In this document: positions 42,555 to 50,781 of the stretch, piece by piece
Numbering within the stretch: position 1 is the first letter of the stretch
Layout of the letters: each line of letters begins with the position of its first letter
Origin: Dyella ginsengisoli LA-4
Lineage (GTDB): Bacteria; Pseudomonadota; Gammaproteobacteria; Xanthomonadales; Rhodanobacteraceae
Assembly: GCF_000334915.1 (NCBI RefSeq)
Contig: NZ_AMSF01000016.1
Location: forward strand, 186,001-250,000
Direction of reading: 5' to 3'
Length of the DNA: 64,000 nt
Program-made: the position numbers and the translations under genes
The notes under the pieces: model-generated
What the model saw: the letters and a program-made list of their open reading frames with translations, nothing else
Told to the model about the DNA's origin: nothing
Database searches by the model: none

Positions 42555-43337
42555 TTAGGCCGCGCGGCGCTGCACGATCAGCTTCTTGATCTCCGCGATC
42601 GCCTTGGCCGGGTTCAGGCCCTTCGGGCAGGTGCGCGCGCAGTTCATGATGGTGTGGCAGCGATACAGCTTGAACGGATCTTCCAGGTCGTCCAGGCGGG
42701 CACCGGTGTCCTCGTCGCGCGAGTCGACGATCCAGCGGTAGGCCTGCAGCAGGATCGCCGGGCCGAGGTACTTGTCGCCGTTCCACCAGTAGCTCGGGCA
42801 ACTGGTCGAGCAGCAGGCGCACAGGATGCACTCGTACAGGCCGTCGAGGTGCTTGCGGTCTTCCGGCGACTGCAGGCGCTCGCGGTCCGGCGCCGGGCTC
42901 TGCGTCCGCAGCCAGGGCTTGATCGAGGCGAACTGCGCGTAGAAGTGCGTGAGATCCGGCACCAGGTCCTTCACCACCGGCATGTGCGGCAGCGGGTAGA
43001 TCTTGACGTCGCCGGAGGCGCACTCTTCGATGGCACGGGTGCAGGCCAGCGTATTGGTCCCGTCGATGTTCATCGCACAGGAGCCACAGATGCCCTCGCG
43101 GCACGAACGGCGCAGCGTGAGTGTCGGATCGATCTCGTTCTTGATCTTCAGCAGCGCGTCCAGAACCATCGGACCGCACGCGGCCAGATCGACCTCGTAG
43201 GTGTCGATGCGCGGGTTCTGGCCGTCGTCCGGCGACCAGCGGTAGATACGGAAGGTGCGCGGCTTCTTCGCGCCCTGCGCCGGGAAATGCTTGCCCGGCT
43301 GGATCTTCGAATTCTTCGGGAGGGTGAACTCTGCCAT
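42555..43337 (-). CDS. sdhB: Succinate dehydrogenase iron-sulfur subunit
   Basis: 260 residues. The N-terminal plant-type ferredoxin domain binds [2Fe-2S] through [16 protein letters not shown] and a later Cys; the C-terminal domain binds [4Fe-4S] and [3Fe-4S] via [16 protein letters not shown] and [17 protein letters not shown]. It passes electrons from SdhA to the quinone site. An N-terminal extension ([16 protein letters not shown]) is typical of Xanthomonadales. It follows sdhA by 98 nt, with a hairpin in the gap. Confidence 0.97.
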   Translation of the reverse strand: MAEFTLPKNSKIQPGKHFPAQGAKKPRTFRIYRWSPDDGQNPRIDTYEVDLAACGPMVLDALLKIKNEIDPTLTLRRSCREGICGSCAMNIDGTNTLACTRAIEECASGDVKIYPLPHMPVVKDLVPDLTHFYAQFASIKPWLRTQSPAPDRERLQSPEDRKHLDGLYECILCACCSTSCPSYWWNGDKYLGPAILLQAYRWIVDSRDEDTGARLDDLEDPFKLYRCHTIMNCARTCPKGLNPAKAIAEIKKLIVQRRAA

Positions 43338-43400
43338 GTGCGGAACCCTTCAATCTCGTTAGGAGGGTCTGACGACCCCGACCACCTGCGATGCGCGGGC

Positions 43401-43428
43401 GGTACCAGCGATACGCATCGCCGGTACC
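43401..43428. other. Intercistronic hairpin between sdhA and sdhB
   Basis: GGTACC-a-GCGAT pairs with ATCGC-c-GGTACC (11 bp with one A-C mismatch, loop ACGC), 7 nt past the sdhA stop. No T-run. It is likely an mRNA processing or stability element in the operon. Confidence 0.45.
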
Positions 43429-43435
43429 TGCCGAA

Positions 43436-45223
43436 TCAGTAGACGCGCTTCTTCGGCGGCACCACCTCGACCTCGTCGGTCATCGTGTACATGTGCACCG
43501 GACGGAACTCGAAGCTGGTCTTGCCGGCCTCGTCCACCTTGACCAGGGTGTGCTTCATCCACTGCTCGTCGTTGCGGTCCGGGAAGTCCTCGCGGGCATG
43601 TGCGCCGCGGCTTTCAGGGCGCTGCTCGGCCGAATGCATGGTCGCCACCGCCTGCGCCAGCAGGTTGGACAGCTCCAGCGTCTCGATCAGGTCGGAGTTC
43701 CACACCAGCGAGCGGTCGGAAACCTTGACGTCCTTGAACGAGTCGTAGACCTCGGAGATCTTGCGCTTGCCGTCTTTCAGCGTGTCGCCGGTGCGGAACA
43801 CCGCCGCGTCGCTCTGCATGGTGCGCTGCATTTCCGCGCGGATCTTCGCCGTCGGCGTGCTGCCGTTGGCATTGCGCAGGCCGTCGAAGCGGGTCAACGC
43901 CTTGTCCAGCGCGCTGGCCGGCAGGTCCTTGTGCGCCGCGCCCGGCTTGATCACTTCGGCACAGCGGTTGGCCACTGCGCGGCCGAACACGACCAGGTCG
44001 AGCAGCGAGTTGGAGCCCAAGCGGTTGGCGCCGTGCACCGACACGCAGGCCGCTTCGCCGATGGCGAACAGGCCCGGCACCACCAAATCCGGGTTGCCGT
44101 CCTTCAGCTGCACCACTTCGCCGTGGTAGTTGGTCGGGATGCCGCCCATGTTGTAGTGCACGGTGGGCAGCACCGGGATCGGCTCCTTGGTGACGTCCAC
44201 GCCGGCAAAGATGCGCGCCGACTCGGCGATGCCCGGCAGGCGCTCGTGGATCACCTCGGCCCCCAGGTGCATCAGGTTGAGGTGGATGTGGTCCTTGTGC
44301 TCGCCGACGCCACGCCCCTCGCGGATCTCGATCGTCATCGCACGACTGACCACGTCGCGCGACGCCAGGTCCTTCGCGTTCGGAGCGTAGCGCTCCATGA
44401 AGCGCTCACCCTCCGAGTTGGTGAGGTAGCCACCCTCGCCGCGCACGCCCTCGGTGATCAGGCAGCCGGCGCCATAGATGCCGGTCGGGTGGAACTGCAC
44501 GAACTCCATGTCCTGCAGCGGCAGGCCGGCGCGCAGCACCATGCCGCCACCGTCGCCGGTGCAGGTGTGCGCCGAGGTGGCGCTGAAGTAGGCGCGGCCG
44601 TAGCCACCGGTCGCCAGCACCACGGCCTGGCCGCGGAAGAAGTGCAGCGTACCCTCGTTCATGTCCAGCGCCAGCACGCCGCGGCAAACGCCCTCTTCGT
44701 CGAAGATCAGGTCGATCGCGAAGTACTCGATGAAGAACGAGGCGTCGTGCGCCAGCGCCTGCTGGTACAGCGTGTGCAGGATCGCGTGGCCGGTGCGGTC
44801 GGCCGCGGCGCAGGTACGCTGCGCGGTACCCTTGCCGTAGTGCGTGGTCATGCCGCCGAACGGACGCTGGTAGATCTTGCCTTCAGCCGTGCGCGAGAAC
44901 GGCACGCCGTAGTGCTCCAGCTCGATGATCGCCGGGATCGCCTCGCGGCACATGTACTCGATGGCGTCCTGGTCACCGAGCCAGTCGGAGCCCTTGATCG
45001 TGTCGTAGAAGTGGAAGCGCCAGTCATCCTCGCCCATGTTGCCGAGCGCGGCAGAGATGCCGCCCTGCGCAGCCACCGTGTGCGAGCGGGTCGGGAACAC
45101 CTTGGTGATGCAGGCGGCCTTCAGGCCCTTCTCGGCGAGGCCGAAGGTGGCGCGCAGGCCCGCGCCGCCGGCGCCGACCACGATCACGTCGTACTTGTGC
45201 TGTTGGATCTTGTAGCTTTCCAC
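43436..45223 (-). CDS. sdhA: Succinate dehydrogenase flavoprotein subunit
   Basis: 595 residues. [21 protein letters not shown] binds the FAD dinucleotide near residue 15; [18 protein letters not shown] contains the histidine that carries covalent [24 protein letters not shown] is the substrate-binding and active-site region. It oxidises succinate to fumarate in the TCA cycle. Its flavinylation is assisted by SdhE and probably by the SdhAF4-like protein, both encoded in the same run. The sdhD stop lies 1 nt upstream of the ATG. Confidence 0.97.
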   Translation of the reverse strand: MESYKIQQHKYDVIVVGAGGAGLRATFGLAEKGLKAACITKVFPTRSHTVAAQGGISAALGNMGEDDWRFHFYDTIKGSDWLGDQDAIEYMCREAIPAIIELEHYGVPFSRTAEGKIYQRPFGGMTTHYGKGTAQRTCAAADRTGHAILHTLYQQALAHDASFFIEYFAIDLIFDEEGVCRGVLALDMNEGTLHFFRGQAVVLATGGYGRAYFSATSAHTCTGDGGGMVLRAGLPLQDMEFVQFHPTGIYGAGCLITEGVRGEGGYLTNSEGERFMERYAPNAKDLASRDVVSRAMTIEIREGRGVGEHKDHIHLNLMHLGAEVIHERLPGIAESARIFAGVDVTKEPIPVLPTVHYNMGGIPTNYHGEVVQLKDGNPDLVVPGLFAIGEAACVSVHGANRLGSNSLLDLVVFGRAVANRCAEVIKPGAAHKDLPASALDKALTRFDGLRNANGSTPTAKIRAEMQRTMQSDAAVFRTGDTLKDGKRKISEVYDSFKDVKVSDRSLVWNSDLIETLELSNLLAQAVATMHSAEQRPESRGAHAREDFPDRNDEQWMKHTLVKVDEAGKTSFEFRPVHMYTMTDEVEVVPPKKRVY

Positions 45224-45224
45224 G

Positions 45225-45614
45225 TCAGGCTCCCAGGGCGATGCGCAGCACAGCCAGCACGCTTGCCAGCGCGCCCAGCACCGCGAGGAATTTCACCAGC
45301 ACCAGCAGGGAAACTTCCTTCCAGCGGGTGTGCACGTAATCTTCGATCACCACCTGCAGGCCGAGCACGGCGTGCCAGAACATGGCGATCACGAAAGCGA
45401 TCAGCAGGACCGCGTTCCACGGACGCGCTACCACCGCGTGCGCAGTCGTGTAATCGGCGTGCGCCAGACGCAGCACCGTCACCAGGAACCACAGGCCCAG
45501 CGCGACGAGCGCGGTAGCGGTCACGCGCTGGATCCACCAGTGCCCGACGCCGGACTGGGCGGATCCCAGGCCGCGCGCACGCTTGATCGGATGACGAAGG
45601 TCCTTGGCGTTCAT
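45225..45614 (-). CDS. sdhD: Succinate dehydrogenase membrane anchor subunit
   Basis: 129 residues from the ATG at 45614. Three membrane helices (about 28-48, 65-85 and 100-125). [19 protein letters not shown] is the typical first helix, and [19 protein letters not shown] contains the candidate haem b histidine and the aspartate/tyrosine pair near the quinone site. It overlaps sdhC by 4 nt (ATGA). Confidence 0.93.
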   Translation of the reverse strand: MNAKDLRHPIKRARGLGSAQSGVGHWWIQRVTATALVALGLWFLVTVLRLAHADYTTAHAVVARPWNAVLLIAFVIAMFWHAVLGLQVVIEDYVHTRWKEVSLLVLVKFLAVLGALASVLAVLRIALGA

Positions 45615-46006
45615 GCCGCGCCTCCCGAGGTCAGCACGAAGGCCCAGACCAGCAGTGTGATGACGAAGCTGCCGACGATCGACAGCCAGCTCGAGCGAAT
45701 GAACTGGGGGATGGCATAACCCGCGCCGGCATCCTGCACGAGATGACGGATGCCGTTGCACAGGTGGTAGGCGAACGCCCAGGTCCAGCCGAACATGACC
45801 ACCAACCCGAGCGGACTGCCGACACAGCTGGCGAACTGCGCGAATGCTTCGCTGCCGCCAGCCAGGGCCAGCAGCCCCCACAGGACGATCAGGCTGCCTA
45901 CGGCGAGCACGATGCCGGTCGCGCGGTGCAGGATCGAGGTCAACATCTGCACCTGCCACTTGTAGATCTGCAGGTGCGGTGAGAGCGGTCGTGATGTGTC
46001 TGCCAT
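45611..46006 (-). CDS. sdhC: Succinate dehydrogenase cytochrome b556 subunit
   Basis: 131 residues from the ATG at 46006. RPLSPHLQIYKWQVQMLTSI followed by LHRATGI is the SdhC signature (quinone-site Ser/Arg), and YHLCNGIRHLVQD carries the haem b ligand histidine. Three membrane helices (about 28-50, 62-85 and 105-128). With SdhD it anchors SdhAB and passes electrons to ubiquinone. It is the first structural gene, 70 nt after the SdhAF4-like gene. Confidence 0.95.
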   Translation of the reverse strand: MADTSRPLSPHLQIYKWQVQMLTSILHRATGIVLAVGSLIVLWGLLALAGGSEAFAQFASCVGSPLGLVVMFGWTWAFAYHLCNGIRHLVQDAGAGYAIPQFIRSSWLSIVGSFVITLLVWAFVLTSGGAA

Positions 46007-46076
46007 GTTGGCTATCCTGGTGTGGAATCGCTTTTGCCCATGCCGATCGACTCTGAGACTCCTCCAGCGCGAAGCC

Positions 46077-46244
46077 TCAGAAGTCGATGCAGCGCCCATT
46101 CTTTTCCCAGTCGCCGTAGCGCGTGGGATCGGGCGCAGGACGCTTCTCTGCCGAGTTCGGCCGATCGTTTCCGGACGGCAAAACCTCATCCGCCGCGGGA
46201 GCGGCCGGCTGCTTCGATTCGGGAGGGGAGCGAGTGTCGGACAT
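46077..46244 (-). CDS. DUF1674 / SdhAF4-like succinate dehydrogenase assembly factor
   Basis: 55 residues from the ATG at 46244. A disordered Pro/Ala-rich N-terminus leads to the conserved C-terminal motif DPTRYGDWEKNGRCIDF, the hallmark of DUF1674 proteins, which include mitochondrial SDHAF4, a chaperone that binds FAD-loaded SdhA. Its place directly ahead of sdhC supports that role, though it is untested in bacteria of this kind. The open frame extends 16 codons upstream, but the internal ATG gives the better-conserved product. Confidence 0.85.
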   Translation of the reverse strand: MSDTRSPPESKQPAAPAADEVLPSGNDRPNSAEKRPAPDPTRYGDWEKNGRCIDF

Positions 46245-46348
46245 GGTTCTTGTTAGCTGAACAAGCGTAATACTTGTGCCCTGCCGGTACAACCTGAGGG
46301 GACCGTCCCCCCTTGCCTGAAACGCCTTCGTCCCCAGTAACGGAAACC

Positions 46349-47161
46349 ATGTCCGAAACCGCCTCCACCCTGCCCGCCGAGACTCTCGTCATCGAGGGCC
46401 CCGATGCCGCGCAATTCATGCATGGCCAGTTCACTTCGCCGGTGCTCGCGCTGCCCGTGGGATCGTGGCAGTTCAGTGCCTGGCTGGATGCGACAGGGCG
46501 CGTGCGCGCGCTGTTCCACCTTGCACGGCTCGCCGACCAGCGCTGGGGGCTGCTGCTGCGTGGCGGACGGGCGGCGGACCTGAAGGACGAACTTTCGCGC
46601 TTCGTGTTCCGCTCCCGGGTTGTCCTGCTGGCGCAGCCCGCCGGCATGCTGACCATCGGACCGGCGATGGCGCTTCATGCGGCAGACGAAACCGGTGGAG
46701 TCCTGCATGTCGGCTGCGGCGACTACTCGATGGCCGTTGCAGCCGACGCTTCCGGCGACGACCCGCGTGCACGGCAGATCCGCGAGGGCTGGCCATGGCT
46801 GTCCGCCGGAGCGATCGGCCAGTACAACGCCGCATCGCTCGGCCTTCATCACCTCGGCGCCATTGCGCTCAACAAGGGCTGCTATCCAGGTCAGGAGATC
46901 GTGGCGCGACTGCACTACCGTGGAGGGAACAAGCGCAGGCTGTGCCGCGTCATCCTGTCGCAGGCCGTCGCGGCGGACACTCGACTGAAGCGGGCGAGTG
47001 ACGGAGCGGAACTGCATCTGCTCGATGCGGTGGGCGGAGACTCGGAGGTGCCGGGACTCGCCGTTGCGCACGAGGACTGGCTGGTCGGTTCGCAGGACTG
47101 GCATGACATATCGTGTACGTCCGGCACGTGCGTGCGGATCGTCGAATCATGGGGCGAATAG
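46349..47161 (+). CDS. ygfZ: Folate-binding protein YgfZ (Fe-S cluster maintenance)
   Basis: 270 residues from the ATG at 46349 (GGAAA nearby); a TTG at 46313 would add 12. The fold is related to GcvT; the diagnostic motif NKGCYPGQEIVARLHYRG, with the essential cysteine, is near residue 185. YgfZ uses folate in the repair or synthesis of certain Fe-S proteins, including succinate dehydrogenase in other organisms, so divergence from the sdh run makes sense. The 104-nt divergent gap holds CTTGTT/AACAAG, an inverted repeat near 46254-46264. Confidence 0.92.
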   Translation: MSETASTLPAETLVIEGPDAAQFMHGQFTSPVLALPVGSWQFSAWLDATGRVRALFHLARLADQRWGLLLRGGRAADLKDELSRFVFRSRVVLLAQPAGMLTIGPAMALHAADETGGVLHVGCGDYSMAVAADASGDDPRARQIREGWPWLSAGAIGQYNAASLGLHHLGAIALNKGCYPGQEIVARLHYRGGNKRRLCRVILSQAVAADTRLKRASDGAELHLLDAVGGDSEVPGLAVAHEDWLVGSQDWHDISCTSGTCVRIVESWGE

Positions 47162-47187
47162 CCGCATGCTGCCGCGCCGCAAAAGTG

Positions 47188-47218
47188 AGTGCCGCGTGAA
47201 TTTCATGGCTGCGGCACT
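47188..47218 (+). terminator. Hairpin after ygfZ
   Basis: AGTGCCGC pairs perfectly with GCGGCACT around a 15-nt loop, 26 nt past the ygfZ stop. There is no T-run, so termination is uncertain. Confidence 0.35.
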
Positions 47219-47598
47219 TGCCATCCCCGGACGCCGCCACTAGGCTCCGCGAAAATTTTTGGCCGGCCACGCCTACCGCAGTGGCTCGAGCACGCGACGA
47301 ACCGGAGGAGTCCGGATCGGCGCGACCCGGCGAAACGCCGGAGAGAATTGCCGCCATACGAGGCGGAGATGTCGCATAAGCCCTGAACCATTCGATGGTG
47401 GCTGCTGCGGCTCTGGTCAGATCTGGCAATAGACGTCGAACTGACTCGCCACAATCCCGTGGCAAGGACATCCGCGATCCCAAAGTTTCGATCCGGTGTC
47501 ATCAATCCAGGTGGAACGGCCTGCCCGCCCGTCCACCGCAATGGCGCCTGAGAACCGGTTTCCTTCCGGCCATGCGTACAGCACGTTGGAGGCAGACT
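47219..47598 (+). other. 380-nt non-coding stretch with three consecutive hairpins
   Basis: No convincing gene on either strand. Three small hairpins follow each other: CCGGA-ggag-TCCGG (47302-47315), CCGGCG-aaa-CGCCGG (47327-47341) and CCGCC-atacga-GGCGG (47351-47366). GGA triplets occur in the first loop and between stems. It could be a structured 5' leader of the hydrolase gene at 47599 or an undetected RNA; no known riboswitch class is recognised. Confidence 0.3.
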
Positions 47599-48033
47599 AT
47601 GAAACTTTCCGTATTGCTGTGGATGGCCTCGTTGCTCCCCCAGCCGGTGGCTGACCAGACCTGTCTGGCGACGACCGTCTATCTGGAAGCCCGCAGCGAA
47701 CCGACGATGGGACAGCTGGCGGTTGCCGAAGTGGCGCTGCGGCGTCGCGACCGCGGCCAATGGGGCGATACCGTGTGCAAGGTCGTGACCGCACCGCACC
47801 AGTTCGCCACCACCACCACGCCGGGCTCGTTCGACATCACCAACCCGGTCGCCTTCGCCAAAGCCTGGAAGATCGCCGGCGAATCGATGACGAACTGGGA
47901 GTTGCCGCTCGCCGAACGCCATCTGGTCGTTCCGCACGCGGACCACTTCGCTACCGTGGCCATCACTCCGGCATGGTCGATCAACCGCACCGGCCGCACC
48001 ATCGGCGAACATCGTTTCTACGCCGTGAACTGA
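47599..48033 (+). CDS. SleB-type (Hydrolase_2) cell wall hydrolase, exported
   Basis: 144 residues from the ATG at 47599, which has TTGGAGG at good spacing. A short signal peptide (MKLSVLLWMASLLPQPVA) is followed by a single Hydrolase_2 domain: ATTVYLEARSEPTMGQLAVAEVALRRR has the catalytic glutamate, and CKVVTAPHQFATTTTPG is the second conserved part. SleB and CwlJ cut peptidoglycan during spore germination; in Gram-negative bacteria similar domains are probably peptidoglycan lytic enzymes. It lacks a peptidoglycan-binding domain. It ends at a bidirectional terminator. Confidence 0.85.
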   Translation: MKLSVLLWMASLLPQPVADQTCLATTVYLEARSEPTMGQLAVAEVALRRRDRGQWGDTVCKVVTAPHQFATTTTPGSFDITNPVAFAKAWKIAGESMTNWELPLAERHLVVPHADHFATVAITPAWSINRTGRTIGEHRFYAVN

Positions 48034-48055
48034 CGAGCCCATATCGCACAACAAG

Positions 48056-48085
48056 AAAAGCCCTCCTTTCGGAGGGCTTTTTTTT
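48056..48085. terminator. Bidirectional intrinsic terminator
   Basis: AAAAGCCCTCC pairs perfectly with GGAGGGCTTTT (48056-48066 with 48071-48081; loop TTTC) and continues into T residues up to 48085. On the minus strand the same hairpin is followed by CTTTTCTTG, so it serves both the hydrolase gene and the glycine-zipper gene. Confidence 0.9.
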
Positions 48086-48096
48086 GGACGTCCAAA
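48083..48096. repeat. Second copy of the palindrome TTTGGACGTCCAAA
   Basis: Identical 14 of 14 to the palindrome at 22760-22773 upstream of mtnB. Here it overlaps the T-tail of the terminator and lies 12 nt from the end of the minus-strand lipoprotein gene, so no obvious target promoter is near. Confidence 0.45.
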
Positions 48097-48108
48097 GAGC
48101 AAAGTGGG

Positions 48109-48588
48109 CTAGCGCGGATAGACGTGGTCACCCTGCACCTGGACGTAATCGCCCTCGCGCACCCGGGGATTATCGCGCTGGGTCACGGTGACGTACCGGC
48201 CGCCGTCCAATCGCACGGTGACCTGCCAGGCCACGTCAGTCGCGCCGTTGGCCGTGGCCACCTTGTTGCCGACCACACCGCCGGCCACCGCTCCGGCAAC
48301 GGTGGCGGCCTTGCGGCCATCCCCCTTGCCCACCGTGTTGCCAAGAAGGCCGCCGGCGACGGCGCCGATCACGGCACCAAGCGTCCCGTTGCTCTTGCGC
48401 TCGACGTAGACCTGCTGCACCTCCTTGACCACGCCGCAGTTGTCGCATCGCGCGGGCCGGCTGTCGTAGACCGGAGCGGGCCGACTGTACCCACCGTTGT
48501 TGTAGGGCGTGGTTTCGCACCCCGCGAGTGCAACGCTCGCGAGAGCTGCGGCGATCAGCAGTGGGATCCTGCGTGAAGTGGGCGACAT
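48109..48588 (-). CDS. Glycine-zipper outer-membrane lipoprotein
   Basis: 159 residues. Lipoprotein signal with lipobox VALAGC (Cys about 23). A Cys pair (CDNCGVV, about 48-54) precedes a glycine-zipper segment (about 68-110: GAVIGAVAGGLLGNTVGKGDG and GAVAGGVVGNKVATANG) that may insert in the membrane as two helices. The C-terminal beta domain (WQVTVRLDGGRYVTVTQRDNPRVREGDYV) is typical of SlyB/YcfJ-like proteins, thought to stabilise the outer membrane. It is 29 nt downstream of a second gene of this family. Confidence 0.85.
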   Translation of the reverse strand: MSPTSRRIPLLIAAALASVALAGCETTPYNNGGYSRPAPVYDSRPARCDNCGVVKEVQQVYVERKSNGTLGAVIGAVAGGLLGNTVGKGDGRKAATVAGAVAGGVVGNKVATANGATDVAWQVTVRLDGGRYVTVTQRDNPRVREGDYVQVQGDHVYPR

Positions 48589-48617
48589 GGGCTCCTCCTC
48601 GACTGGATGGTGAAAAA

Positions 48618-49187
48618 TCAGCGCGCGTCGGAAACCGCCGTCACGCCTTCCTGGACCTGCACTCGGTCGCCGGGATCGTGATCCATGCGCACCGTGCGCG
48701 TGACCCCGTTGTATTCGTAACGGACGTCATAGCCGACGATCTTGGTGGTGCTGTCGTTCACCGTGGTGCACCGGCGCTGGACCGAGGACGTGGTGTTCGC
48801 ATGCTGGCGGCTCTCTTCGATCTTCTTGCCCGCGTAGCCACCGCCGAGCGCACCGGCCACCGTCGCGAGCGTCTTGCCCTTGCCGCCACCCACCTGGTGA
48901 CCGAGTACACCGCCGACCACGGCGCCGATCGCGGTGCCCGCGATCTGGTGCTGGTCCTTCGGTGGCGTGGTGGTATTGACCACCTCGTCGTGACAGACCT
49001 GTTTCGGAGTGTTGGTGGTTTTACGCACCGGATCAACGCTCACAACCTTGGCGTACTTCGGGCCGTTGGCTGCGGCGCCTGCCGCTACACCGGCATCCGC
49101 ACTCGCATCACGATTGCAAGCCGATACACTGGCCGCCAGCGCAGCCGCCACACACACGTGAAGCACGTTGACCATCAACCGTTTCAT
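48618..49187 (-). CDS. YcfJ-like glycine-zipper lipoprotein
   Basis: 189 residues from the ATG at 49187, preceded by AAGGAGAG at good spacing. Signal with lipobox SVSAC (Cys about 24). Conserved QVCHDEVV, then a glycine zipper (about 80-120: GTAIGAVVGGVLGHQVGGGKGK and VAGALGGGYAGKKIEE), then CTTVNDSTTKIVGYDVRYEYNG and a C-terminal DPGDRVQVQEGV. The order matches YcfJ-type proteins, whose function is uncertain (envelope stress or biofilm in some species). The open frame extends 11 codons upstream without a ribosome site. Confidence 0.85.
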   Translation of the reverse strand: MKRLMVNVLHVCVAAALAASVSACNRDASADAGVAAGAAANGPKYAKVVSVDPVRKTTNTPKQVCHDEVVNTTTPPKDQHQIAGTAIGAVVGGVLGHQVGGGKGKTLATVAGALGGGYAGKKIEESRQHANTTSSVQRRCTTVNDSTTKIVGYDVRYEYNGVTRTVRMDHDPGDRVQVQEGVTAVSDAR

Positions 49188-49366
49188 CAGATCTCTCCTT
49201 TTTGGATTCCCCGCGAGCAACGCGATCTGCGCCCCTCGCGTTTCGCCTGTTCATTGAAACCCTGCACAACTGAATACGACCTAGCTCCGACTCGTCATTT
49301 TTCCTTCACGTGATCGAAGACACGGATCGGAGTCGCACACCCCATCGGAAGTGGCCGCCATCCATC

Positions 49367-50146
49367 ATGACACCTCTCGTCGACAGCCACGTACACCTCG
49401 ATGACGCCCGATTCGACGTGGATCGCAATCGGGTGCTGGAGCGCGCGAGGGATGCCGGCGTCGGGGCGATGATCGTGCCGGCCATTGCCGCACCTGGTTG
49501 GCAAGCCCTTGCAGACCTGGCGAAGGAGCACGGCGACGTCTTTCCCGCATACGGCATGCACCCGATGTTCCTGCCGCGGCACCGCCTCGCCGATTGCGAC
49601 CTGCTCGACCAATGGCTCGATACGCATCGGGCGGTGGCAGTTGGTGAAATCGGCCTGGACTACTTCGTCGAAGACCTCGACCGGGACCGGCAGCTGGTCC
49701 TGTTCGACAGACAACTGTCGATCGCGACGAATCACCGCCTGCCCGTGATCATCCATGCCCGCCGAGCCGTCGATGCCGTGATCGCCGCGATCCGCCGTCA
49801 CCCGGGGACAAGCGGGGTCGTTCACAGCTTTTCCGGAAGCGCCGAGCAGGCAGAGCAGCTATTCAAGCTGGGTTTTCTGGTCGGCATCGGTGGGCCTGTG
49901 ACATATCCCCGGGCGCAGCGACTCAGGCGTGTGGTCGCCAAACTCCCGATGGAGCAGTTGCTCCTGGAAAGCGACGCGCCGGACCAGCCCGGCATCGCGC
50001 ACCGCGGACAACGCAACGAGCCGTCGTCAATTGCCGAAACCCTCGCAGAACTTGCCGCCCTCCGCGGCGAGCGCGTCGAACGAGTCGCCGCAGTCACCAC
50101 GGCAAACGCCCAACGGCTTTTCGACATCGGCACCCCCGCCCACTGA
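49367..50146 (+). CDS. tatD: TatD-family metal-dependent hydrolase (DNase)
   Basis: 259 residues from the ATG at 49367. A TIM-barrel amidohydrolase: metal ligands in VDSHVHLDDARFD (His 8 and 10), GEIGLDYF (Glu), VIIHARRA (His), HSFSGSAEQ (His) and LLESDAPDQPG (Asp) are all present. TatD enzymes are 3'-5' exonucleases or DNases involved in DNA repair or degradation. The longer frame starting at 49310 lacks homologous sequence. It stands between the divergent lipoprotein genes and the efflux operon; a GC-rich inverted repeat follows at about 50150-50164. Confidence 0.92.
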   Translation: MTPLVDSHVHLDDARFDVDRNRVLERARDAGVGAMIVPAIAAPGWQALADLAKEHGDVFPAYGMHPMFLPRHRLADCDLLDQWLDTHRAVAVGEIGLDYFVEDLDRDRQLVLFDRQLSIATNHRLPVIIHARRAVDAVIAAIRRHPGTSGVVHSFSGSAEQAEQLFKLGFLVGIGGPVTYPRAQRLRRVVAKLPMEQLLLESDAPDQPGIAHRGQRNEPSSIAETLAELAALRGERVERVAAVTTANAQRLFDIGTPAH

Positions 50147-50203
50147 GGCCCGCGCGTCGCGCGGATACTTGCCGGCGGATTCGGATGCCTGCTACCTTTT
50201 TAA

Positions 50204-50232
50204 TTCACCAGTGAAATATGAGCCAGTGAAAT
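50204..50232 (+). promoter_or_regulatory. Operator candidate of the MarR/emr operon
   Basis: TTCAC-CA-GTGAA (50204-50215) is a perfect inverted repeat, and CCAGTGAAAT occurs twice as a direct repeat (50208-50217 and 50223-50232), 15 bp apart, the second overlapping the ATG. Placement directly before a MarR-type gene fits autorepression. TACCTT at about 50194 is a weak -10. Confidence 0.55.
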
Positions 50233-50755
50233 GGCCAGCCTTGGCAACTGCATCTTCATGATGGACGAGGGCGTCGATCGCCTTACCGAAGCCTTGCCCG
50301 AGCTTCCGGCCGACAAGGCCAAGCTCAGCCGGCTCATGTTGATGGTGGGCAGCCGCATGCAGGAAGAACTGGAGCACACGCTCAAACCGTACCGGCTCAA
50401 CCACAGCGAATTCCTCACGCTGATGATCCTGTACAGCAGTCCCGACGGGAGCTCGACGCCGGGAGAGCTTTGCGACTACACATCCCAGGGCGCGACCAAC
50501 ATGACCCGCATCGGCAATGCGCTGGTCGGACGCGGCCTGGTCGTGCGCGCAGCGAGCGAACAGGACCGTCGACGCGTGCGCATGGGCATCACGCCCAGCG
50601 GGCGGCGCTTTGTCCAGAAGATGCTGCCGACCCTGTTCCCTCGACTCAGCGCGATGTTCGACGGCTTCGGCGAGAACGACCGCCGCCAGCTCGGGCGCCT
50701 GTTGCGCAAGTTGGCAGACAACCTCGACCGGCTGGACGAGGAGATCGACCGTTGA
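50231..50755 (+). CDS. MarR-family transcriptional regulator of the efflux operon
   Basis: 174 residues. A winged helix: GSSTPGELCDYTSQGATNMTRIGNALVGRGLVVRAASEQDRRRVRMGITPSG covers the recognition helix and wing (about 75-125), flanked by helices for dimerisation. The DRRxRxxxIT wing is the MarR hallmark. It is followed 26 nt later by the outer-membrane component and emrAB, as in the EmrR/MprA arrangement. It probably represses the operon until a toxic ligand binds. The ATG overlaps one of the direct repeats described above. Confidence 0.93.
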   Translation: MASLGNCIFMMDEGVDRLTEALPELPADKAKLSRLMLMVGSRMQEELEHTLKPYRLNHSEFLTLMILYSSPDGSSTPGELCDYTSQGATNMTRIGNALVGRGLVVRAASEQDRRRVRMGITPSGRRFVQKMLPTLFPRLSAMFDGFGENDRRQLGRLLRKLADNLDRLDEEIDR

Positions 50756-50781
50756 ACGCACTGCCCGATAAGGATGCCCAG

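Noticed and set aside
40449-43442. A 997-codon open frame on the plus strand opposite lolDC, ygfX, sdhE and sdhB
   Set aside because: It runs antisense through five well-identified genes, has shadow composition and no plausible start context.
47162-47598. Possible cobalamin riboswitch because GCCACTGCG occurs on the minus strand
   Set aside because: The other conserved elements and the B12-box pairing partner are missing, and no minus-strand gene lies suitably downstream.
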